This document shows positions 13,391 through 25,500 of a stretch of 64,000 nucleotides of DNA, in pieces. Source of the stretch: Todiramphus chloris collaris. Taxonomy: Eukaryota > Chordata > Aves > Coraciiformes > Alcedinidae. The position numbers were made by a program, and so were the translations under genes. The stretch covers positions 4,772,490-4,836,489 of the forward strand of contig JANVCC010000018.1 in assembly GCA_025345505.1 (NCBI GenBank). The letters run 5' to 3'. The notes below the pieces were generated by a model. It saw only the letters and a program-made list of their open reading frames with translations, made no database searches and was not told the origin of the DNA. The first letter of the stretch is position 1, and the number at the start of each line of letters is the position of its first letter.

Positions 13391-13525
13391 CAACAGCTTT
13401 TAAAGTTGAAATGAAGAACTGTTAAGGCAGAGAACCTATCTGAAGATGTAGGATAGGGAAGCAGTTCAGTGGTCCATCCCTCCAGGGGTGGCTGGCAAAG
13501 GAAGGTAAGTGAAGCTGGGCAGCTT

Positions 13526-13597
13526 TTATTCCCGGCACTTGTACTGGACCCGGAACGGTGCCATGGGTTGCTGTGTGCCCACCAAATGCAAAGGGCT
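13526..13597 (-). CDS. CYP39A1: CYP39A1 coding exon 12 (terminal)
   Basis: Encodes residues 444-466, [20 protein letters not shown] then CRE and TAA. The HLVG word and the basic C-terminus fit the family. The acceptor is TTTTTTGCAG. The stop codon is embedded in an AATAAA hexamer. Confidence 0.9.
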   Translation of the reverse strand, partial: SPLHLVGTQQPMAPFRVQYKCRE

Positions 13598-16500
13598 CTG
13601 CAAAAAAGAAGAAAATCAGTAGAAACATTTACATTAGTTCAGTTAGTGGAATTATCATTGTGCTTTATCGTTAAGATCTAAACATATTCTTGGAGCTTTG
13701 GTCTTAGAGAACCAAGACCAAATACTGAGAGTTTTTCTTGGCTTTGCTGAAGCCTTTGAGTAGGGCCTTCTTGTTTATTTTTTATTCCACTTGCTCTTGA
13801 CAGAGGATGGCACATGAGATGCTATGAAATTCTAATGGTTTTGAATATCTTCACCAGCATAACTACCTGTGGGTGCAGACCCAAGTTACAATCGACCCCA
13901 GCGAAAGCTGGCATGGCAACACTCCGTCAGTCAGGAAAAGGCAACCTTCCTCTACATTCTGGGTGGACTGTCTAACAATACTTGATATCAACATCGCATG
14001 TTCTTCAAGGAAAGCAGAGGAATTAAGTTCTCCAAACATACAACTTCCAGCCTAAGGGGCAATCATACGAAGCCCATGCCACTCTGACCTTCTCCCTCTT
14101 CTCCTTGGCAGTTTAGCTATAGGGCACGTGTGCCATGTGCAGGTTGTGACAGGNNNNNNNNNNAGCTATAGGGCACGTGTGCCATGTGCAGGTTGTGACA
14201 GGTAGACATGCTCATTTAACATTTTAGATTTTGGGGAAGTGGAAAGGACACAGTGCAAATGAAAAAGGAAATTACTGCTGAGAGTAGAGACTGCACCATT
14301 CTCCCTTAGTGGTAAATCTTCCTGTGTCACCGTTGCTCCTTCAGTCTCACCCTAATCATTTATCTTCCACTGCTGATTATGTAGTGGAAGAGCATCAGGA
14401 GTGCTCCAGCTGATTTCATATCTTTACCAGTTCCATAGTAATTGTTTTTGTGAGTGTCAGAAAGCAATTATAAAATCTTTTGTAAAGTTTAGGCAATGCT
14501 GAGACAAAATACCCTTGCAGGCACATTTTTCTATGGATGGTTCAGCCCCACTAACATTGCTGGAGTTACTCTGGGTTTTCTGAGTTAAAGTTGTTGGGTC
14601 ACAACAACCCCGTGCAATGCTTGGGGCTTGGGAAAAAGTGATTAGAAAGCTGCCTGCTGGAAAAGGGCCTGAGGATGTTCAGCTGGCTGAAGATGAGCTA
14701 GTGTGTGCCCAGGTGGCCAAGGTGGCCACCAGCATCCTGGTCTGTATCAAAAAAGCACGGCCAGCAGGACTAGCTCAGGGATCATCCCCTGGCAGTCAGC
14801 ACTGGTGAAGCCTTGCTTTGAATACTGTATTCAGTTTTGGGTGCTGCAGCAGAAGGAAGACACCAAGGTGCTGGAGTGTGCCCAGAGAAGGGCAACACAG
14901 CTGGTGAAGGGTCCAGAGAACAAGTCTTACGAGAAGTGGCTGAGGGAGCTGGGGCTGTTAAACCTGGAGAAAAGGAGGCACAGGGGAGACCTCATCACTC
15001 TCTACAACTACCAGTCTCTTATCCATTGTAACAAGCGATAGAACAAGAGGAAACTGCCTCAAGTTGTGCTGGGGGTGGGGTTTAGATTAGATATTAGGAA
15101 AAATTTCTTCCCTGAAAGGGTTGTTAGGCACTGGAACAGGCTGCCCAGGGAAGTGGTGGAGTCCCCATCCCTGGAGGTGTTTAAAAGATGTGTAAATGTG
15201 GCACTTAGGGACATGGTTTAGTGGTGACCTGGCAGTGCTGGGTTAACGGTTGGACTTGTCGCTCTTCCAACCAAAACAATTTTATGATTCTATGATTCAT
15301 GTTTTATTAACACTCAGCTCCAAATTTTGTTTCATTCTACATAACCACAGCTGAGCATGGTTGTTCAGCTGAGCGTGATGAATGAGGGATATAAAGACGT
15401 GGAATGCTATATAAATGCAGGGATCATTTACCTCCTTTGGTACTGCATCCAAAAGCACAAAGTCATATTTGTATAGGAATAGCACAACCAGCAGCTGGAT
15501 TTCCATGATAGCAAACCACCTGCAAGAAAAGGGGAGGGAAACGTTTGCCATCCAGCCTGACCATCCCACGTGTGTTACCATCAGATAAGAGACAGGGTGC
15601 CTTTGACACATTTTACCTTCCACGCTTTAGTTCTGCCTGAAAGTTTATCTTCAGCAGGAAAACACACCGTGGCTTTGTTCAGCTTCACTACTCAGCGAAG
15701 AACACGAATGTGGTGGCTGCCCCTTCTCTCTGGTGAAACGTTGTACCAACAGTAGCCCTCTGACACCCTCTTTTAAAACAGCCCCTTATCGTTATGGTTT
15801 TTTTCCACTGTGTAAACATTTATGTTCTTGCTGACTTGAAATAACTTCATAGCAGTGAGAAGACAGTCGAATATAGAAAAGGCTATATGACTAATTGTGC
15901 TATATAAAGTTATAGAATACAGCTGGGAGCCTGGTGACATCAGAGTGGCTGTGACAGTGGGAGTTATGATTTAATGCATCAGCATCAGAATGCAGTATGA
16001 GAACCAAGGGCATGATTCTTTTTTTTTTATTCCCCAACTTTGTTAGTCAATCCCAAGATTTCAGCTAATTGCAGGTGAACTCCTGTAGGCTGTTAGTTTT
16101 TAATGTCAATATGTACAAGAGCTTTCTGCACTGCCAGGCCCCAGCATACACCTATGCCAGGGCAAGGGCTTACTCGCTGAATTTAGATGTTGAGTCTTAT
16201 ATACCTAATTAAAATAGTAATACTGCCTTGCCCTACTCTACAGTTTATTTTCCATTATCTGAGAGATGCTGGAAAACTTGAATAAAACAGCTCTTGGGGA
16301 ATTCACTGGGGAGAAGGCCACACCACTGCACATGGTGTCAGCCTGGGTTTGCCCTGCCAGGTGTGAAGAGGATGCCAATAAGCCCCAGGAGCCCTCGGCT
16401 AACTCCTGCAGAGCCATCCAGAGCTGTGCACCGAACCGCCCTGGGCTCCAGAGTGGGAGGATGCTTGTTTGTTTTGGCATAGCTTCAGACCCAGATTGTC

Positions 16501-19500
16501 TCTGTGATTTCACATTGGAATTACCTTGAGATAGGGAGCTTCTGGTCACCTTCAGCTCAGGGGGAATGCAGTGCAGAAATATTTCAGTGGAAATTAGCTC
16601 GGGTCAGGCAAGACTTGCTTGCCCAAACTCCACAGCAGTGGCACCGTACAAAGGTGGGCTCCTTACAGTCATTGCACTGTTTGCACATCTGTCCCTGGGC
16701 CCCTGGTGCTCAAGGTCTTGCCTCTGAACCATCCTCACTGGTTTGGCACAGATGTACCACGATGCAACCAAACACCAAAATTCCTCCAGGTTGCCCTGAA
16801 AATGGAAACGCTGCATTTGTAGAGAGCTGTCCTTCAAACACAAGCACTGCTGTCTGGGGGCTGACCAGCTCCGACACCTCTGTACCCACAGCGGGGTTCA
16901 TCTGCAACCTCTCCCACCATCGGATCTGAAAGCGCCTTTCCCGACAAGCTGCTGGTTTTATCCTGCTCTGCCAACAGAGATGCTGAGACAGGAGGATGAT
17001 AAGCAACGCACGTGTCCAAGTGTGACCAGAGGGACAGTTCAGGAGTGAAAGGCAGGGCTGCAGAGTCCCAGTGCATCCCTGTCTCCCACGGCACATTGTA
17101 CCGGAGCAGAAACTGTGAGCTTTCTTGCAGCTAAATGCCCCTTAGTTCCCACCTGCCTTTCATGTTCATGACAGAGTCCTAGAGCAATTTTCCTGGAACA
17201 TCTCCGAGTCACTGATGCCTTCTCGTTTTATTCAATGACAAGGGGCTCTCTGAAACTTTTCCCCCAGTGCGCTGCTACGTTTTGTGTTGTGCTGGAATCC
17301 AGGAGCCCTGCTGTGGGCTGAGGTCCTGCAGTGAATGGAGTCCAGGAATGGAATCGTGACCGTTGCACTGAAGGGTTTACAATGTCAGCACAAGACAGGA
17401 GAGAGCAGACAGAGCCATGCAAGATAAGCACAGTCACACAGGCAATAGTCACCTGGTTAGACAAAAGTAGCTTCACTGCCATCGAATTTTCCTTTAGGTA
17501 AAAAGGATGGCACAGAAATGGCTTAGTGGGAGCCCTTCCTGTGTCACTTTGCTAGAATAGTTGACAAGTAAGTTATTTTCTAGCTTTCTGTTTGATTAAA
17601 TTAGCTTTTAATTTCATGATGAATTTCTGCAATGGAGAAATTAAATGTTTCATACGTTTCATTTATAAACCCCAGTACTGAATTAAATTAAAATGCACCT
17701 TAAAATTGAAATATGACTGTCTCATGCAGTCATGCCAGGGAAATCTGCAACCTGGAATCTAGATATATCCCTTGATTTAATTTCCTTTCTTCCAAGACCA
17801 CCACATTATTCTTTTAGAATTATTGCTGAAAAGTATGAAGGTGTGTGTTAGTGTGTGGACTGCCAAAGGCTTTGAAAGGACTTTTTGTCTGTCAGCAAGA
17901 AAAAGATTCTCCATCGATTGTCTATATAGAAACGTTATAATTTGCTTTCTAACCACAAACTTCTTTTAAAGATACTATCAGAGTCCAGAGAACAGTCTGA
18001 ACAAAGAAATAGGTCAGTACAGATAAAGAAGCAGCTGTCAGAAACATTGTTTTGCACCTTGTCCCATACCTGTGGGTGCCTCTTGTGAATTCTGCTGTCA
18101 CCTTTGCCGGGAATGAGGCTGTGCTCGTATTTAGCTCAGGAATATGGTACAAGCCATGGAGGTACAGCAGGGAGTGAGCACCTTCCTCTGGCACGCCAAA
18201 GTGATGTACCTAGCTTTATTTGTTTTCTTTATGGCTTTAATACCTTCACATAGTTTATATGACACTCATGCCCAGCCTGCTATGAGGTGCAGGTTCAAGA
18301 ATGGAGATCCTTTGCAATGCCCTCCAGATTCCTTGCTCCACATGGGACTCCTGAGTTAAATTGGCTAGGTTTAAAGGTTCTTGGTTACTTGCTTCTTAGA
18401 GGAGACAAGGTTTTGAAGACAGAGAATTGAGCGTAGAGATGTTTGAATACAGAAACGAGGAGCAGCTGCCTCCCTGGGACTTGTTCCAGGAAGAGGGACA
18501 GCAGAGAAAACAGCAGAAGGAATGCAGGAAGCGTCGAGGCTGGCATTGCTGAAGGAGTGAAGAGAGACAGGATCTGCAGTTTAAGCCATCATACAATCGT
18601 GTGGGCCTTAATGCAAAGACAAGATTCAAACACCGAGGAGCCAGTTATCTGAAGATTAGCAAAGATGTCAGTGGCTTCCTAGAGGATGGAAAGAGGGTCT
18701 CTGACCAGAGAAATGTTCTTTACATTAGTTTGAAACACGTTTATGGCAACCTAAACGCCTGTGTCTGCAAACTGGCTTGTTTGCAAGCGGAACAACTCTC
18801 CCTTGATGAAAAGAAGCCTCAGCAGCAGCAACAGAGTTGGGCTGACTTTCCTCCCTGGGGCATAATCCTTTGATACACTAGTCTGAGATTCTGCTTTTGC
18901 ATTATGACTTAACCTGTCTTTTCCAGGAATTAAACCACTTTCAAAGCCGTTTAAACAAGGTCCAGATAATACTGAATATTAGGGGACTGACAAAGAGCAA
19001 AGCAATTAAACCACTTTATCTCACAGTGTAAGAGGAGCCCAGTTCAAGAGAGTTGTTCTCCGTAGGGTTTGGGAATAAATAAACCCCAGCTGTTTCACTG
19101 ACCTTCCTGGACACTGATGCTTCCCTCCTCCAAATGCCACAAAGCTGTCCAAGAAAGCATTCTTCTCTAAATTTGCCTCTTTCCAACGATCCTGTGGGAA
19201 GAAATTTTTTTTTTTTTCCAAATCAGCCTTGTATAAATAAAGCTTAACTTTATTTCTCCAGGCTAAAAATGACCTTGGACAGCTAATCCTCAATACAAAG
19301 TTGCGCTAATGCCTTTTTTTTTTGCATGCATGCATGCAACCTGTTAGAGTCTGGATTGAAAGATGATTCAGGGAAAGAAATGAGGGTCTCGTGTTAAGCA
19401 TACTGAGGTGCCTCAAAGTTCTGGAGGAATTTTCAAAATCCTCCCTAAAGCATTCTTCCTACACCTCCCCATTTTAATAAATCCCACATCGAAATGCCTT

Positions 19501-22500
19501 TCAAAACCTGATCTCCTCCTTTTAAATATACGCCCATTCAAAGCAAACGTTCCACCAGTGCCTTCCCTCAGTCACAAAACGGTATCACAGCACGCAGACG
19601 CTTCCTGCCTTCCAGTAATACCCTGTAGAGTTTATGGTGGCAAACTCCTCTGATGAAGGGGTCTCAGAGAAGGTGGAATCATGTGTTTGTTTATTTTGGT
19701 TGGTGGGGTTTTTTCCAGCTGTTTAGAGCTGTTTGAAGAGGAAACCTGTTAGCATCAAAATCCAAGTAAAAGCAAGACAAAAAAAATCTCAGTGGTGATG
19801 GAACAAGGCATTACGTTTGGAATGTCAGTGTCCAAGGGGTACTTGCCTTCCCACTCCTCACGGAAAAAGGGTAAGTTTAGGAAAAACAAGCTAGCTTCCT
19901 TTTTAAGAATAAAGTTACTAAAGAAACAAGGTGCTGCATCCGGATTTCTGCTTAGGGTTTCAAACAGGCAGGAATTATTATGAGGGATTTCCAACTGGTG
20001 AAGAGTTTGCTCGAGAGGAAGTTTTGTTTAAATTACTCCCTTAATGTATTTCTATAAAAAAAAAAGACAAACTGTTCCATAGCGGATGGTGCTAAAAAGA
20101 GCAGTTACATGCCTGCCCACACGGCCACCTGGAGTGGGATAATAGTCAAGAAATTCTAGATGAGCTACTGAATTAGCAGAGCTAATACCTACCAGAAATC
20201 ATCTGACTGCAAAGACCAATGAACCCGGGTAACTATGTGGAGATGAACGATACAGAGAGACCACAGGGAGAGGAGAGCACTTGGATTTGGATTCAACAGT
20301 GAAATCAGTGGAGTCTTTCCATGGAGGGCTTCAAATCCAAGATCAAAGTGATATAAAGTAGCACCATATTATCTGGAACATGTAAATGAACTTTAAAGTC
20401 TTGCTTGTTCCTAAAGGATTGTCCTTTTTGGGCACATCTTCTCTCTATACAAGGCCATCCTCCAGACAATGGGGAATACCCAACTTTAAGCTATTTTGTC
20501 CATATGCTTTTGTCGTGAAATAAGCAAAGAGGAGAAAAGATGGCAAAACACCCACGCTAAGAGTGACAACTTACAGGCTTGAACATTTCTGGGTCAGGAA
20601 AATATTTTGGATTCCTGTGTAGCCAATATGGTGACAACATCAGCATGTCACCTGCAGGGACAGTGAAATTCTGCAAAAAGGAGAAAAACTCTTAAGAAAA
20701 GAGAAAATCATGGCTTCAACTCATAAAACAGTCCTTTCCATCACTTCATCCTACTTCTCTTCCATCAGCAGAAGGTCCTAACAGAGGGCAAGCCTGTTAG
20801 GGTCATGAAGCCATAGTGGGCATATTACATGTTTGAAGCTTCTTCTCGCTGTTGTCCTTTTTATCATAAGTAAAACCTAAACAGTGGAGAACATGGAAAG
20901 ACTATTTTTGTACTAGTTTGTTTTTCAGGTATAGAAATAATAGAAACATTATTTCTGTCTTTCCTGCTTCTTGAGGCAGTGTATGAAGATTTTTTGCTAA
21001 ATCTTTTGTTAAGCTCTTCCTTCAAAACGTGAAGAAATTAATAGAAAGACTTATATGACAGTAGACTTTTATGGGACTTTAGGAGGTTTTTTTTAATAGT
21101 CATGAGTGCTGATTCCTTAAGAGAATGTTTTACTCCCAAACATTGATTTGTTAGGCTGGCACTTCCCTTCTGAATGGCAAAGAAGATGACAAACAGAAAA
21201 GAAGCTATTTTATATACCATCAGCACAGTATCTTCAGCTCAATTCAATTCAGTCTGAAAGAAATTCAGAATTGAAGGTAAGACCACTGAGCAAAACCACT
21301 CTTAAATTAATGATGACAAATAAACCTGTTAAACCTCAACAGAATATATATATGTGAGATTGTGGAATATCTATACTATTTTATGTTTATCCAGATCTTT
21401 TTTGAGGTCCCTTTGCAAACAAATCATACAGCATCCTTTTTGGGAAAATCAAAACCCAACAAAACTCACCCGAATTTTTATTGGATTTACTACTTTCTTG
21501 GTGATTGCACCTGGAGATCTGAGCCGTATGGCTTCCAAAGTGCACCATTTAATAAAAGGGAGCTTCTTAAGGTCCTCTTCAGACACTTCTATTTTATCTT
21601 TACCTGTGGTGGCATGAGAAAGAAGACTCTGTGAAAAAAATTACATTTCATACTTGTTTTGATACACACTGGCATGTCTTACTGTAGACCTTCTGATAGA
21701 ATACCTCAAGACTTTAAGACCTTGTTCACACCCACAACTTTTCTTTCTCTTTCAAAGTAAATAAATGGAGTGAATTCGGTACCATTTAAGAAGAGCCACT
21801 GAAGATAATTTAATAACTCTAAGGTAGGTGTAGATACGGCATTGTCCAGAAGAGGCCGAGCAAAGGTCAACTTGGAAGTTAAGAGTCCCTGGACTTTTTT
21901 CAGCCCTTTGGTAGGACACTGCACAGAGATCTCAGGGACTGTAAACAAGAAGCCATGGCTGAGTTCCTGGGTTATGTTAACACTAGCAAATAAAACAGGG
22001 ATGGGGGAAAGATTTAACCACTGGTTCATGGTTATTCTTATTGGTTAATTATTGACATTATAAGTCATGTTTGACCCATGTCAACTACAAGTTTTCCATG
22101 AGAGTCCAAGCATTGTTCAAGGTACTGTATATGTGAATGACTGCTCCAAGAAGGTGTCTGTTTTTTGAAGGAAAGAGATTAGCTCTGTGGGGATGAATCA
22201 TGTTGGATGAATTTGCCGTGGATAAGGCCAGTTCCCAGCCTGTTTTGCCACAGAATAGATGCACCTCTGGTGAACATCACACCACGAAAAGCAGTTGAAT
22301 TGAAAGACCTCATCTGACCCTATCATAGAGGCATGAAAAAAAGGACAAGACTAGTTAATACAAATTAGGTCTAAATGATAGGTGTGGAATGAAAAGACAA
22401 ATACATATGGTTCTTCTTCGACTTTTGTTTGCTAATATCAAAAGTGGCTTTGCTTAAAAATAAGCCTTGAGCATAAAGAACTCTGGAGCTGGACTCTGTT

Positions 22501-25500
22501 AGCAGCAATGTTCATTTTTCCCAGATGTTGACCAAGTGTGCTGTGTTCTGGGCCAACACAAATCATTTCTAGGTTCCAGAAGGACACAATCAGATTTATT
22601 ACCTGCTTTGCCCAAAACAGTAGCCAGGTCTTCCATGATTTTCTTGTAAATGGAAGGATAAGAGAGTATGAAAACAAGGGTCCAAAATGCAATCTAAAGA
22701 GAGATGAAAGTACTTTAACTCAGCAATATAGAACAGAATTACAGTACCTTTGATAGCAAATCACGGAGACACACAAAAACATCTGCATTTTTTTGTGTGT
22801 GCCTGTTGTAGCTGGGATGCACAGAGAGCTGTGCTTCCTGGGTAGATCCACATCTAAAGGCTCAGATCCTGGGAGATTATGTCCAGTCATCTGCTGTGTA
22901 CTTATCTTCTGTGAACACTATATAGCTTTGGCTTTGAGCTTTGAAACACAGAATCCTTTCTTTATTTTCAAATAACTAGGTGTTAAATTGAATTGCTAAA
23001 TCTTTGGGTATTATTAGATGTAGCTGCATGAATGGAAGAAAAATAAAATAGTAAATTGCTACTAATATTATCAGAAATGAGGTTAAATAATTTCCAGGGC
23101 TTTGTCACGATGAGTCACACTAACACGGGCAGGAAAAGTTTTAGTTAACAGCAAAACAAGAGCAGTATATTGCCTTTAGAAATAATTTGCTAACTGATTA
23201 TGCAATGAAGTCGAAAATCAAGAAATTTAGGAAAGGAGAAAATCCTCTTAAGTAGGATGAAACCAGAAGGACTCGCAGCACTGCCAGGAGTCTCTGTCCT
23301 CTTGCTGAGCTAGCGGGAGATGCAGTCTGCACACAGATCTGGTCGTGGGCCATCTGTGTTGGTGAGGGATGAGAACTCTGACTGTTATTTCCCAAATAGC
23401 CCCACGTGGATGCAGCCCTCCTTCTGCAAAACAAATCTGGGAGCTCGGTTTTCTTGTACAGCACTTGGACACTGTGGCTTCACTCCATGGGCTACAGAGG
23501 GGTAACTGAATTTAACCATGCTTGTAAAAAATCCCCTTGTAAGGTGAAAGGCCTTTTTTTCATCATTTCAGTCACCTGAACAGGGGTTGTGACTATTCTG
23601 AGAAGCCACGAAATATTTCTATGTCTATTTAGAGCTGAATATTACAGAAGTAAGTCCTGATAATGTTGTGGAAGGAATGTCAGTTATCCTGATAACAGAC
23701 AGCAGGATACAACACTTATACCGACACGTGAATCCACAGAAACCTCACTGAAATGGATGAAATTCCTTTAGGGTAAATGGTAGTAGTATCCAATCTACAA
23801 AAAACATAGATATATCCATTAGGAGTACATGTAAAAATAACTCCCTCTTATTTTTGTTTTTCTAAATCACATCTGTAATGGTCATAACTGTGCTGGAAAG
23901 AGCTTAGTAGTCAGGGTAAATAAGAGATGTTTTTGCTGCTATGGATTTTTCAGATGAGAAATTCCTATGAATGTCTTTGGTCAGCCTAAGCTGAGTTAGA
24001 TATATCGGGCTTGTTAGCATACTTAGATCTGTACCATTAATCTGTCAAATCCGTTTCTAACATAGGCAAAATTTAAGGAGCAGTAGAATCAAACTACTGC
24101 TTTTCTTTCCCTGAAGCAACACTGGCATTTGTACAACGGATCCCCCAAAGCAAAAGAGGCAAATTCACTCAAGGTTTTGCACACAGATGAAGTTACTCTA
24201 TATTATGCTTCTGATATTCTTTACAATTGATAACACTAGGCTATTTAAAAGAGAGTCTCCACTATAATACAGCCACGATGCTTCAAATTGCAGTGAAATG
24301 CTCTTCACAGCTTAAGACTGTGGTCGTAATAGCTACGAGACATCTGTCCCCAAAATGTTATGATAGGGGACATCATAATGTAGGAAAACTACAAGAAGAG
24401 CTTTTCTTGACGTTGCTTGCGTGTCATTGCAGCTTGGGTATATTTGTAGTGCTGCACGTGGGCGTGATAATCCCTTCTTTGGAAATCATGCAGTGTGTGC
24501 GACCTCTGGTTCCAACTCTTTGCTTCCCAAATACAGGCTTTTGAACAGTCTAGAGAGAAGGTGTTTCTCTGGCTGATGTACTTACAGGGACAGCATTTGC
24601 TTGGGAAGCCCAGAGCATTAGGAGACTATAATTGGGAGCCAGATGTTTTCCTTGCAAGTTATCCAGGAGATGTTGCAGTAAAGTCTGTTAGGAATAAAAG
24701 ATAATAGTAATAATAATGTGTATTTCCAAAAATATATTAAAATCTAGTTTAGGGTAGAGCTTACTATAACTGAAGGATGTAAGACTAATTTATTAAAGAG
24801 AAGTAATGTTATTTATGGGTTTTTTGCAGTCACAAAGTAGAGATGAACAGCTGGTAAGAGAAAGTGAGACTCATTCATAGGCAGAGGGCCAGAATATTCC
24901 CCATTGGATATTTGCACTGCCCTCTGTTTTCTTAAAGTTTTTAGGGGATTTGGTTCCCTCACTACCCACCATTGCTTTTATGTGGAAGAAAGAAAAAAGA
25001 AATCTCTATTCTTCTTTAATTCCTGCTCTACTTCTGTACTTTAAAGAACCTGAAAATGGGACTGAACAAATTGAATGAATGGAAATGAAGAAAATGTTCT
25101 CTCCGTTCCTGCCAAAAGGTGCTTGTTATGAAGACATCACAGAATCATAGAATGATAGAATGGTTTGGGTTGGAAGGGACCTTAAAGATCATCTAATCCA
25201 ACCCCCCTGCCATGGCAGGGACACCTCCCACTAGACCAGGTTGCTCAGAGCCCCAGCCAGCCTGGATGGGAACACATCCACTGATGGAGCATCCACAACT
25301 TCCCTGGGTAACCTGTTCCAGCATCTCACCACCCTCAGAATGAAGAATTTTCTTATTTCCAACCTAAATCCACTCTCTTCCTATTTCAAACCATTACCCC
25401 TTGTCCTATCACTAAAGCCCTTGTAAAAAGTCCCTCCCAGCCTTCTTGTAGGCCCCCTCCAGATACTGGTAGGCTGCAAGAAGGTCTCCCCAGAGCCTTC

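Larger units (their letters stand above)
1..13525. other. Gene-poor intergenic stretch downstream of CYP39A1
   Basis: No reading frame here is long or shows a recognisable protein family, and no CpG island is visible. In mammals the next gene on this side is RCAN2, but I could not find any RCAN2-like exon. What can be named are repeats: a poly-G run, an imperfect palindrome near 4.1 kb, a MIR-like relic near 8.3 kb, a second palindrome-like relic near 9.0 kb and one CR1 copy near 9.8-10.2 kb. The part next to 13.5 kb probably holds the CYP39A1 3' UTR. Small distal non-coding exons or enhancers cannot be excluded by eye. Confidence 0.6.

Noticed and set aside
1-13525. Search for RCAN2 exons expected on this side by synteny
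   Set aside because: No frame with RCAN2-like wording was found; in mammals the gene is tens of kilobases away, so it is probably outside the window.
22603-22693. Apparent frameshift in CYP39A1 exon 7
   Set aside because: On a careful second reading the CTCTCT stretch is complete, so the frame [12 protein letters not shown] is intact and matches the family.
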